Positions 32,538-39,798 of a DNA stretch of 39,798 bases are shown here, one piece after another; position 1 is the first letter of the stretch; every line of letters begins with the position of its first letter. Origin of the DNA: Arthrobacter crystallopoietes BAB-32 (GTDB lineage: Bacteria; Actinomycetota; Actinomycetes; Actinomycetales; Micrococcaceae). Made by a program: the position numbers and the translations under genes. Under the pieces are notes generated by a model. The model searched no databases and was not told where the DNA came from. It saw only the letters and a list, made by a program, of their open reading frames with translations. The DNA is taken from the NCBI RefSeq assembly GCF_000328305.2, contig NZ_ANPE02000238.1, positions 1 to 39,798 of the forward strand. Reading direction: 5' to 3'.

Positions 32538-33353
32538 ATGGCCCCGGACGGAGATAGGGAGCAGCAACTCGGCAACCAGGTCACGCACGTGGTCCGGGTC
32601 GGCGACACCGTGCGCCGGCCCGTGCGCGCCTTTACAAGGACCATCCAGGCTTATTTGGCGCACCTTCACGCGCAGGGTTTCCGGGACGCGCCGGTTCCCT
32701 TGGGCTATGACGACGGCGGCAGGGAGGTTTTGTCCTTTGTGCCCGGTGAGGTGCCGGTGGAGCCATTGCCCGAGGCCGCCACGGGGGTCGACGTGCTCCG
32801 GGCGCTGGCCCGGCTCATCCGGCGGCTCCACGACGCTGCGCAGGACTGGACCCCGCCGGAGAACGCCGTATTCGGCAGCCTCCCCGGACCCCGCCCGCTG
32901 GGGCTGGAGCCGCTTTTCGCCAGGCCGGAGCTGGTGTCGCACCAGGACTACTGCCCGGGCAACGTGGTGTTCCGCAGCGGTCTGCCGGCGGCGCTCATCG
33001 ATTTCGATCTGGCCCGTCCTACGACGCGGGTGGCGGACGTGGCCAACGCCCTCCATTGGTGGGCGCCGCTGGTGCACCCCGTGGACCGGGCCCCGTCGCT
33101 AGCCGGCGCCGATATCCCGGCCAGGGTGCGCGCTTTCGCCGACGCCTATGGCCTGGACCGGCAGCAGCGGCAGGCCCTGGTGGAAGTGGCCGTCCGGAGG
33201 AGCCGCAACGCCATGCTCACCATGGAAGCCGCGGCCAGGGCCGATCCAGTATTCGCACGGTGGTGGGAGGAGGGCCTGAGTGAACGGATGCCGCGGGCCG
33301 AAGGATGGCTGCGGGCGAACGCAGGCCTGATCCACGACGCACTGCTCGACTGA
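32538..33353 (+). CDS. Aminoglycoside phosphotransferase (APH)-family kinase
   Basis: A 271-aa kinase-like protein. The catalytic HxD..N motif is SHQDYCPGNVVFR, and the metal-binding IDFD is AALIDFDLARP. The N-lobe is short (VGDTVRRPVRAFTRTI). Similar proteins phosphorylate antibiotics, choline-like or sugar substrates; no resistance phenotype can be claimed. AAGGA precedes the ATG at 32538. It is convergent with the GlxA/AraC gene, 75 bp from that gene's intended stop. Confidence 0.85.
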   Translation: MAPDGDREQQLGNQVTHVVRVGDTVRRPVRAFTRTIQAYLAHLHAQGFRDAPVPLGYDDGGREVLSFVPGEVPVEPLPEAATGVDVLRALARLIRRLHDAAQDWTPPENAVFGSLPGPRPLGLEPLFARPELVSHQDYCPGNVVFRSGLPAALIDFDLARPTTRVADVANALHWWAPLVHPVDRAPSLAGADIPARVRAFADAYGLDRQQRQALVEVAVRRSRNAMLTMEAAARADPVFARWWEEGLSERMPRAEGWLRANAGLIHDALLD

Positions 33354-33428
33354 CGATTCCGTCCAGGCGCCGCTGCCCGCATGCCCTTGCGGCGGGCGAC
33401 CTGGAGCGGGCTGCCTGCCGTGTGGAAA

Positions 33429-34393
33429 TCATGCGCCTCGGGCGGATTTGGTCGTGGCGAAGCGCGTGCGGTATTCGGTCGGCGTGATGCCGAGATGCCG
33501 GGCGAAGCGCGGCGGAGGGTTTCGTCAGTGCCGAAACCGCTGTGCTGGGCGGCGGCGGTGATGCTGTGGCCGTCGAGCAGGAGTTGCTGGGCCCGGTCGA
33601 GGCGGACTTTTTCGACCCAGCGGGCCGGCGTGGTGTGCAGCTCAGATTGGAAGAGGCGGGTCAGATGCCGGGGACTGACCGCCGCTGCCGTTGCCATGGT
33701 GGACAGGGTGTGCTCGGCTGAAGGATCGGCGTGCACCGCCGCGGTCAGTGACCGGAGCAGGCTGCTGCGGGCCGGCGGGGTCTCCAGTGCAGTGGAGAAT
33801 TGGGACTGCCCGCCCGGGCGCTGCATGAAAACGACCAGCTCGCGGGCGATGCCGCGGGCCGTGTCCGCTCCATGGTCGTCCTCCACCAGCGCCAGCGCCA
33901 GGTCGATCCCGGCGGTGATGCCGGCTGAGGTGATGTACCGGCCGTCGCGGACGTGGATGACATCCGGCTCGACCTGCACCCGCGGATAGCGGCTGGCAAG
34001 GGTCCGGGCATGCCGCCAGTGAGTAGTTGCCCGGCGGCCGTCGAGCAGGCCGAGTTCGGCAAGCACGAACGCCCCGGTGCACACTGATGCGACGCGGCGC
34101 GCCCCACCGGCGAGCGCGCGCACCGTAGCCAGCAGCTCGTCATCCAGCTCGGGTTCAGTGAGGCGTCCGGCGCCGGACACCACCACCGTGTCCAAGCGCC
34201 CGGCATCGGCAGCTGCCGTCGTTCCAGCCAGCACCAGCCCGGAGGACGTCGCTACGTTCCCACCGCGCGGCGAAACGAGGACCGGCGCGTACAGGTGGCC
34301 GGCGAGTACTGCCTGGTGCAGCACCTCGCCCGGCCCGCTGACGTCGAGCATGGTCACGCCGTCGAACACAACAAAGCCCACCCGCCGTGTCAT
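33429..34393 (-). pseudogene. GlxA-family AraC-type regulator, frame-shifted near 3' end
   Basis: The gene has a DJ-1/PfpI-like domain (MTRRVGFVVFDGVTMLDVSG, VASVCTGAFVLAELGLLDG, TTHWRHARTL) and an AraC HTH (STMATAAAVSPRHLTRLFQS, then ITAAAQHSGFGTDETLRR). After LRRA the frame runs into junk across the neighbouring kinase gene. Adding one base near 33507-33509 restores FARHLGITPTEYRTRF, the expected AraC end, with a stop at 33429, a normal 321-aa protein. So this is a one-base deletion or a sequencing error. It is divergent from the HD-domain gene, which it probably controlled. Confidence 0.8.
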
Positions 34394-34492
34394 GTCCGGA
34401 TCTGTGGTTTTTGTGGCTGCATGGACATGGCACTACCGTACCTCAGCCAGCGAGAGTGGAAGAGACAGCTGCTCTCAACGAAAGGAAACAAG

Positions 34493-35131
34493 ATGGCTGA
34501 ATCGATTGCAGGGGTGCAGATCCCGGACAGCGCCCTGGCCAAGGAAGCGACCGAGCTGGTACGCGAGGCGGCTACGCCGTTGGTGTTCGACCACTCCCGG
34601 CGGGTGTTCCTGTTCGGCGCACTGCGCGGCCGTGAGCAGGGCCTGGATTTCGACCCCGAACTGCTCTACGTCGGGGCAATGTTCCACGACCTTGGGCTGA
34701 CCGAAAAGTACCGCCGCACCGACCAGCGGTTCGAGATCGACGGCGCAGACGAAGGCCGCCGGTTCCTGCAGTCCCACGGCGTCACTGGGGAACGGGCCGA
34801 GCTGGTCTGGACGGGCATCGCCCTGCACACCACCCCGGAGATCCCGCTGCACATGGCACCCGAGATCGCCTTGGTGACGCGCGGCGTAGAGCTTGACGTC
34901 CTCGGCATCGGTTACGACGCCATCTCCACCGAAGAGCGCGAGGCCGTGGTCGCCGCCCACCCCCGCCCGGACTTCAAGAACGGCATCCTCGCCGCCTTCA
35001 CCGAGGGCATCAAGGACCGCCCGGAGACCACCTTCGGCAACGTCAAGGCGGACGTGCTCGCTCATTTCGTGCCAGGCTTCCAGCGCGGCGACTTCGTGGA
35101 CGTCATCAAGAGCTCGAGCTGGCCCGAATAA
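34493..35131 (+). CDS. HD-domain hydrolase
   Basis: A 212-aa metal-dependent phosphohydrolase-type protein. Motifs: FDHSRRVFLFG (His), GAMFHDLGLTEKY (the HD), GIALHTTPEIP (His). The arrangement resembles the cyanamide-hydratase-like HD group. AAAGGAAA precedes the ATG. It is divergent from the GlxA/AraC gene, 99 bp between the starts, so it is the likely target of that regulator. Substrate unknown. Confidence 0.87.
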   Translation: MAESIAGVQIPDSALAKEATELVREAATPLVFDHSRRVFLFGALRGREQGLDFDPELLYVGAMFHDLGLTEKYRRTDQRFEIDGADEGRRFLQSHGVTGERAELVWTGIALHTTPEIPLHMAPEIALVTRGVELDVLGIGYDAISTEEREAVVAAHPRPDFKNGILAAFTEGIKDRPETTFGNVKADVLAHFVPGFQRGDFVDVIKSSSWPE

Positions 35132-35142
35132 GGCAGAGGGTC

Positions 35143-37980
35143 TCAGTCCCGCGCGTCCATGACGGAGGCGAGCTGCTTGCGCGAGGAGATCTCCAGCTTC
35201 GGATAGGCACGGGAGAGGTGCCATTCAACCGCCTTGATGGTGATGAAGAGCTCGGCGGCGATTTGCCGGTTGGTCATGCCCTTGGCCGCCAGCGAGCAGA
35301 CGCGGTACTCGGCGGCGGTCAGCCGGTCCGCCTTGTTCTCAGCCACCAGCGGCAGCTGCGCCTCCTGGCCGGCCAGCAGCACCCCCATCCGGTGGGCCAC
35401 CGCGGCAGCGCCGATGCGGTTGCTCAGCACCAGCGACTTGCGGGCGGCGGCGAGGCCCTCCTGCCGGCGCGCGGCGAGGAAAGCCGGGTCCTCTCCGAGC
35501 AGGCAGAGTTCGGCGAGGTCCGCCAGCGCCAAGGCGTGGTCGTAACGGCCCTCGTGGGTTTCCAGCAGCTCGATGGTTTCGTGCAGCATTGCCACGGCGG
35601 CCTCGGGTGGCTGCGCCAGCGCGGCCACCCGCAGCGTCACTCCGGTCAATCTCGGTGCGCCGAAGGCCCGCACGCGCTCCACAGCTTCCTCAGCCACGGC
35701 TGCGGCGTATTCCCTTTGGCCGAGTCTGGCCGCGGATTCGATGGCGCTGCGGGTCCAGGGGCTCAGGGTGGGGCCCAGTCCCACGGCAAGGTCCATGGCC
35801 GCGGTGAAGTGCTCCAGGGCTGCGGCGTGGTCGCCGTGTCCGGCCTTCACCGTCCCGTGCAGCTGCAGCGCCATGGCTTGCACAAGCGGGACGCGCTCCT
35901 GTTCCAGCGGAATTCGAGGCAGCAGCGCATCCGCGGAAGCCACATCGTCCCGGGCGAGGTACACGCTGGCCAGCAGGAAGGCAGCGACTTCCACGTATGT
36001 CTTCCAACCGCTTTCCGCGGCGCGCAGGCTGGCCTCCAGGTCCACCTGCGCCAGCCTCAGCCGGCCGCGGTTCAAGTGGATGGCGCCGCGGCAGTAGGCC
36101 AGCGTGGCGTGCGCCATGACTGAGGAGTCGGCCCGGGCCTGTGCGATTGCCGCGTCGAGCAGTTCGAGCGCTTCGGCATCCCGTTCCCCTGCATTGAGGG
36201 AACCCGTGACGAAGTTGATGATGTTGGACTCTGGGCCGTTTTCCTCCAGCACTTTGCCGTTGCCGTAGGCCCGGACGCCCAGTTCCCCGCTCAGAGCCGC
36301 GTTCTCGCCGGTGATGCCCAGCCGCAGGGCTTCCTGTGCCAGCAGCAGGCGGTCCCCCGGTCCGTCCTCGGACGGGTCCTGGGCCAGGATCGCAGCGATC
36401 TCCTCGGCGTACCGCTCCGCCACCTGCATTTGCTGGAAGCCCGCGCCGCTGGCCAAGGCGATCACGCGCCGTCGTAAATCCGGGTCCGCCGCAGGATCCG
36501 CCTCCACTTCCTTCAACGCCTGCCCGAAGTAGTGCGACGCGCGCTCCACTTCATTCACGTCGTACAGCACCACGGCGCCCTCCAGCAGCAGCTGCACGCG
36601 TTCTGCTGTGCCGGTAGTCAGGTCCAGCGCATTGAGGCCATGCTGCTCCGCAACGTCCAGCTGGCCAATGCCTGCATGCGCATGCGCCGCCTCGACAAAC
36701 AGGTCGCGGCGCAGCGCTTCGGGCAGGACGGATTCCGCCAGCGCCCGTTCGCTGAATTGGGCCGCGAGCGCAAAAGCCCCCTGGCGCCGGGCCTGGCAGG
36801 CGGCGGCCAGCAGCACGCGGGCGCCCTCCTCGTCCCCGTCCGGCTCGGTTTTCAGCAGGTAGCCGGCAATGATGGCGGGATCCGCGTCTTCCGCCATCAG
36901 CACCGCGGCCGCACGGCGGTACAGCGCCGGAACCTTCTCAGCCAGCTCGGCCAGCAGTGCCTCGCCCACCAGCGCATGCTGGATGGCCGGACGCGGCCGG
37001 GCCGAAGCGAGGAAACGCTCACCATGCAGCCGTTCCAGGATGGCGGGCACACGGCTGGTGTGCGGTTTCGCGAGCGCCTTCACCCGCGCCATCGTGGTTT
37101 CTTTTCCCAGTACGACGACGGCGCTCAGCACCGCACATTCCTCTTCCGAGAGGCGGTGGAGACGTTCGCGCAGGACGGTCTCCTCGTTCCCTGACGCACC
37201 CGGCTGGGCGGCGGCCAGGTCCCGCTCGAGCAGCTCCTCGACGAAGAACGGCACGCCGCCGCTGGCAGCCTGCACACGCTCGGCATTGATCCGGGCGGCA
37301 TCCGCCTGGCGCTCCACAATCCAGGTTTCGATAGCTGAGGAAGTCAGCGGCTCCAGCCGCCAGTGCAGCGGCACCCCGGACAGGCTCTCCTGGGTCATGC
37401 CCGCGCCCTCTCCCACACCGAGCAGGCCGGCCGTGTCGAGGCCTTCGGGATGTTCCGCGCCGGGACCGGTCCGTACGCCGCGCACGAGCAGCACCGGCAC
37501 GTCGATCAGGAGGCTGCCGATGTCCAGCAGCGCGGCCAGCGACAATTCATCCAGCCACTGGGCATCGTCCACGGCCGCGACGATGGGCCGGGCCTCGCTG
37601 CGTGAACGGAGCACCCAGGACGCCGAGTAGCTCAACGCATCCCGCTCAGCCGGCACATCCGTGGAAGTAATGAACCGGTGCAGCATCTCGCCCTGCCCGT
37701 CGAAGGGCGGCGATCCGGCAGGAAGCCGCTGGGCCAACGGGGCGAACCACTGCCAGAGCATGGCTCCCGGCAGCTGGCGCCGGGCATCCCCGGAAGCCCG
37801 CATCACCTTCCAGCCTCGCTCGGCGGCATCCGCGCAGAGCGCATCCAGCAGCGACGTCTTGCCGATGCCCGAGGGGCCGCTGATGGTCAGCTCCGCATTG
37901 TTGCCTCCGGCTACAGCGTCGGCCAACTGGTGCCACTGCGCGAGCTCCTGGTCGCGCCCGAACAGCCGTGCCTTCACCAT
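35143..37980 (-). CDS. Large LuxR-family ATPase regulator (LAL type)
   Basis: 945 aa. N-terminal AAA-type ATPase: FGRDQELAQWHQLADAV, Walker A SGPSGIGKTSLLDAL and Walker B-like IVAAVDDAQWLDELSLAALL. The middle is a long helical, TPR-like region (residues about 350-850). The C-terminal LuxR HTH is LTAAEYRVCSLAAKGMTNRQ followed by IKAVEWHLSRAYPKLEI. Such proteins are MalT-like, ligand-activated transcription factors. The ATG at 37980 is chosen; a TTG ten codons upstream is possible. Two dispersed-motif copies lie inside, one forcing a rare TTA codon. Target genes unknown. Confidence 0.9.
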   Translation of the reverse strand: MVKARLFGRDQELAQWHQLADAVAGGNNAELTISGPSGIGKTSLLDALCADAAERGWKVMRASGDARRQLPGAMLWQWFAPLAQRLPAGSPPFDGQGEMLHRFITSTDVPAERDALSYSASWVLRSRSEARPIVAAVDDAQWLDELSLAALLDIGSLLIDVPVLLVRGVRTGPGAEHPEGLDTAGLLGVGEGAGMTQESLSGVPLHWRLEPLTSSAIETWIVERQADAARINAERVQAASGGVPFFVEELLERDLAAAQPGASGNEETVLRERLHRLSEEECAVLSAVVVLGKETTMARVKALAKPHTSRVPAILERLHGERFLASARPRPAIQHALVGEALLAELAEKVPALYRRAAAVLMAEDADPAIIAGYLLKTEPDGDEEGARVLLAAACQARRQGAFALAAQFSERALAESVLPEALRRDLFVEAAHAHAGIGQLDVAEQHGLNALDLTTGTAERVQLLLEGAVVLYDVNEVERASHYFGQALKEVEADPAADPDLRRRVIALASGAGFQQMQVAERYAEEIAAILAQDPSEDGPGDRLLLAQEALRLGITGENAALSGELGVRAYGNGKVLEENGPESNIINFVTGSLNAGERDAEALELLDAAIAQARADSSVMAHATLAYCRGAIHLNRGRLRLAQVDLEASLRAAESGWKTYVEVAAFLLASVYLARDDVASADALLPRIPLEQERVPLVQAMALQLHGTVKAGHGDHAAALEHFTAAMDLAVGLGPTLSPWTRSAIESAARLGQREYAAAVAEEAVERVRAFGAPRLTGVTLRVAALAQPPEAAVAMLHETIELLETHEGRYDHALALADLAELCLLGEDPAFLAARRQEGLAAARKSLVLSNRIGAAAVAHRMGVLLAGQEAQLPLVAENKADRLTAAEYRVCSLAAKGMTNRQIAAELFITIKAVEWHLSRAYPKLEISSRKQLASVMDARD
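36466..36484 (-). repeat. Dispersed ACGACGG motif, copy 15
   Basis: Minus strand CCCGGATTTACGACGGCGC in the LuxR-type ATPase gene, read as D-L-R-R-R with TTA CGA, rare codons in this DNA. Confidence 0.6.
37104..37123 (+). repeat. Dispersed ACGACGG motif, copy 16
   Basis: TTCCCAGTACGACGACGGCG, antisense in the same regulator gene (GTC GTC GTA CTG GGA AAA). Confidence 0.5.
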
Positions 37981-38057
37981 GCTGTCGATCTTATGTCCGG
38001 GCTCCGACAATTTGTGCCCGCTGCGTCACAATGGCGGTTAGGCGCGCAAGACTGGAC

Positions 38058-38876
38058 CTAGTCCTCGAGAACGCAGCGGTTGCGCAGTTCGCCGATGCCC
38101 TCGATCCGGGTCACCAGCTCGGCCCCGGCCGGGATCCATTCCCGCGGCTTGCGCGCCAGCCCGACTCCTGCCGGAGTCCCGGTCGCGATGATGTCGCCGG
38201 GTTCCAGCGTCATGAACTCGCTGATGTAGGAGACCAGTTTCGCGCAGGAGAAAATCAGGTCCGCGGTGCTGCCGGACTGCTTCTGCACCCCGTCCAGTTC
38301 GCATTCCACCGCCAGGCCCTTTTCGGGGTCCAGTTCATCTGCAGTAACGACGACGGGACCCACCGGAGTCATGCGGTCCCAGTTCTTCCCCTGGAACCAC
38401 TCCGAAGTCCGGCCCTGCCAGTCGCGCACGGAGACGTCGTTCATCACCGTGTAGCCGGCGATGGCCGCCTTGGCACCCTCTTCGTCCGCCTTGCGGACCT
38501 CGCGGCCGATCACGATGACCAGTTCTGCCTCCCAGTCGATCTTGCTGCTGGCCTGCGGCATCATGACATCATCCGCCGGGCCGACCAGGGAGTTGTGGAA
38601 CTTGGTGAAGATCGTCGGGTACTTGGGGACGTCCTGGCCGACTTCCTCGGCGTGCGCGTAGTAGTTCAGCCCCGCGCAGAGGATCTTTCCCGGCCGCAGC
38701 ACGGGCGTCGCCAGCTCCTCCGGCGAGGGCTCAGGCCCGGGTTCGCCTGCCAGGGTGCGCCAGTCCCCACGGGCCAGCAGCTCGCCGATATCGCGCACCG
38801 GCAGATAAGTTGTGCCCGCGTCGTCCTGCCGGAAAGCCTGCGTGCTCCCGTTCCGCCGCACCGTACCCAGACGCAT
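38058..38876 (-). CDS. Fumarylacetoacetate hydrolase-family protein
   Basis: A 272-aa enzyme with the FAH fold, which hydrolyses or decarboxylates diketo acids. Characteristic: KILCAGLNYYAHAEEVG, SKIDWEAELVIVIGREV (metal-binding Glu residues), MNDVSVRDWQ and GDIIATGTPAGVGLARKP. AGGAGG lies five bases before the ATG at 38876. It is followed by a 77-bp gap to the LuxR-type gene. Exact substrate not inferable; catabolism of an aromatic or sugar-acid intermediate is likely. Confidence 0.92.
   Translation of the reverse strand: MRLGTVRRNGSTQAFRQDDAGTTYLPVRDIGELLARGDWRTLAGEPGPEPSPEELATPVLRPGKILCAGLNYYAHAEEVGQDVPKYPTIFTKFHNSLVGPADDVMMPQASSKIDWEAELVIVIGREVRKADEEGAKAAIAGYTVMNDVSVRDWQGRTSEWFQGKNWDRMTPVGPVVVTADELDPEKGLAVECELDGVQKQSGSTADLIFSCAKLVSYISEFMTLEPGDIIATGTPAGVGLARKPREWIPAGAELVTRIEGIGELRNRCVLED
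38341..38357 (+). repeat. Dispersed ACGACGG motif, copy 17
   Basis: GCAGTAACGACGACGGG, antisense in the FAH-family gene (GTC GTC GTT ACT GCA, several uncommon codons in a row). Confidence 0.5.
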
Positions 38877-38902
38877 CCAAACCTCCTGCTCGCGGGCCAA
38901 GC

Positions 38903-38922
38903 ACCGCCGTCGTAAGTTCCCG
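38903..38922 (-). repeat. Dispersed ACGACGG motif, copy 18 (intergenic)
   Basis: Minus strand CGGGAACTTACGACGGCGGT, 26 bp upstream of the FAH-family start codon, outside any gene. Confidence 0.6.
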
Positions 38923-39053
38923 TGGCGGCAACCACCGCCCTGTGGCAGACTACCGCCTCCCGGCCTGCCTCTTGACGGAATTGGCTCCGGTCAGGACAGC
39001 CACCAGGGTGGATGAATCACCATCCGCCGGCAAGCGGGCTGGCCCGCCTTCCG

Positions 39054-39710
39054 CTACGGCGTGCGGATGATGCGGCGCCGGGCGGCTTCGGCGATGGCCG
39101 CGGTCCGGTTATCCACATCCAGCTTGGCGTAGATGTGCACCAGGTGCGTCTTGACCGTAGCCTCGGAGATGAAGAGGGCCCGCGCGATCTCCTTGTTCGC
39201 CATGCCGGTGGCGAGCAGCTCCACCAGCTGGACCTCGCGCGCGCTCAGGGCCGGCTGAGGGTTGCGGATGCGGCCCATCAGGCGGGCGGCCACTTCGGGC
39301 GCCAGCGCAGTTTCGCCGGAAGCGGCGGCCAGCACGGCTGCGCGGATCTTCTCCGGCTCGGCGTCCTTGAGCATGTAGCCGGCGGCACCGGCCTCGACGG
39401 CGGCGAGGATGTCCGCGTCGGTGTCATAGGTGGTCAGCACGAGCACGGGCGGCCCGGGCTTGCCCGCGGCGGCGTTGTCCCGGATCCGGGCGGTCGCGGT
39501 CACGCCGTCCATGCCGGCGCCCATCTGCAGGTCCATCAGCACCACGTCCGCCGGTTCGCCGAGGGCCGCGAGCCGGTCGATTTCGCGCAGCGCTGCGGCG
39601 CCGTCGGCGGCTTCCGCAACCACCGTCATACCCTCGAACCCGGAGAGCATGGCCCGCAAGCCGGCCCGCACCACCGGATGGTCGTCCACCAGCAGGATCC
39701 GCACGCTCAT
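39054..39710 (-). CDS. NarL-family response regulator
   Basis: 218 aa. The receiver begins RILLVDDHPVVRAGLRAML, with the phosphoacceptor Asp in VVLMDLQMGAGMDG and the conserved Lys in GYMLKDAEP; the HTH is LSAREVQLVELLATGMANKE followed by FISEATVKTHLVHIYAKLDV. The ATG overlaps the TGA of the upstream kinase (ATGA), a coupled two-component pair. It is a paralogue of the 25831-26544 regulator. Target unknown. Confidence 0.93.
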   Translation of the reverse strand: MSVRILLVDDHPVVRAGLRAMLSGFEGMTVVAEAADGAAALREIDRLAALGEPADVVLMDLQMGAGMDGVTATARIRDNAAAGKPGPPVLVLTTYDTDADILAAVEAGAAGYMLKDAEPEKIRAAVLAAASGETALAPEVAARLMGRIRNPQPALSAREVQLVELLATGMANKEIARALFISEATVKTHLVHIYAKLDVDNRTAAIAEAARRRIIRTP

Positions 39711-39798
39711 CCGGCGGCCTCCGGGGTCCGCAGCGGCAGCCGGACCGCCACCACCGTTCCCTCGCCGGGCGCGGACTCGATCTCCAGGCTCCCCTCCA
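39707..39798 (-). CDS. Sensor histidine kinase, C-terminal end only
   Basis: Only the last 30 or so codons are in the window: EGSLEIESAPGEGTVVAVRL then PLRTPEAAG and stop. The GxLxIxSxPGxGTxVxVRLPL pattern is the end of a histidine-kinase ATPase domain. The stop overlaps the response-regulator start. Confidence 0.8.
   Translation of the reverse strand, partial: EGSLEIESAPGEGTVVAVRLPLRTPEAAG

Noticed and set aside
31036-33102. Very long plus-strand open frame across the MFS, PHP and APH genes
   Set aside because: It is antisense to well-supported genes with conserved motifs and has the Arg/Gly/Pro-rich composition of a shadow frame in GC-rich DNA.
36475-36477. TTA codon as evidence of bldA-type translational control
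   Set aside because: The TTA lies exactly in a dispersed-motif copy, which explains it without tRNA-based regulation.
1-39798. CRISPR array, tRNA or rRNA genes, insertion sequences, prophage
   Set aside because: No regularly spaced repeats, tRNA T-loop patterns, transposase motifs or phage structural genes were seen. The inteins are the only mobile-type elements.

Overview
The window is high-GC DNA with actinobacterial gene content. The rpsF-ssb-rpsR-rplI ribosomal/SSB operon, a dnaB carrying two inteins, DUF2795 and DUF3817 proteins, MHS-type and LysE transporters, and a large LuxR-type ATPase regulator together suggest a member of the Micrococcaceae, most likely Arthrobacter or a close relative. 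That assignment is inference from gene content and codon use; no search was run.

Layout. At 1-6.1 kb a minus-strand catabolic cluster (MHS transporter, acetolactate-synthase-like ThDP enzyme, amidohydrolase cut by the window edge) lies divergent from a PucR-type regulator, with a palindrome in the shared promoter region. At 6.1-12.2 kb are a butanediol dehydrogenase, a GNAT acetyltransferase, a YbdK-type glutamate-cysteine ligase, a membrane protein, a LysE exporter and small DUF proteins. At 12.2-14.3 kb a TetR regulator is flanked by a GNAT/STAS-like gene pair and a divergent small gene; matching TTAC-N3-GTAA operators lie on both sides. At 14.6-19.1 kb are a lipoprotein, dnaB interrupted by a class 3 intein in the P-loop and a class 1 intein in the RecA core, and a 600-bp non-coding region packed with DnaA-box-like 9-mers. 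At 19.2-23.1 kb are a frame-shifted membrane-anchored protein, a DUF1801 protein, a PhzF-like protein and a Tat-exported PhoD phosphatase. At 23.2-25.0 kb is the rpsF-ssb-rpsR-rplI operon, with a clear terminator and hairpins in the ssb-rpsR spacer. At 25.3-29.7 kb an ABC transporter plus two-component operon reads ATPase, permease, kinase, regulator. At 29.9-39.8 kb are an MFS transporter, a PHP/HhH protein, an APH-like kinase, a frame-shifted GlxA/AraC regulator divergent from an HD-domain hydrolase, a 945-aa LuxR-family ATPase regulator, an FAH-family hydrolase, and a two-component pair whose kinase runs off the window.

The most unusual signal is not a gene. A short DNA motif, roughly GGRAAnTWACGACGGCGG (an A/T-rich hexamer followed by ACGACGGCGG, sometimes with one extra ACG), recurs about 19 times over 40 kb. 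It occurs on both strands, in several reading frames, inside unrelated proteins and in intergenic DNA. It often forces codons that are otherwise uncommon here (ATT, GTA, AAT, TTA), so it appears to be selected at the DNA level. It may be an uptake-type, chromosome-organising or protein-binding sequence, and it is the best candidate here for something undescribed.
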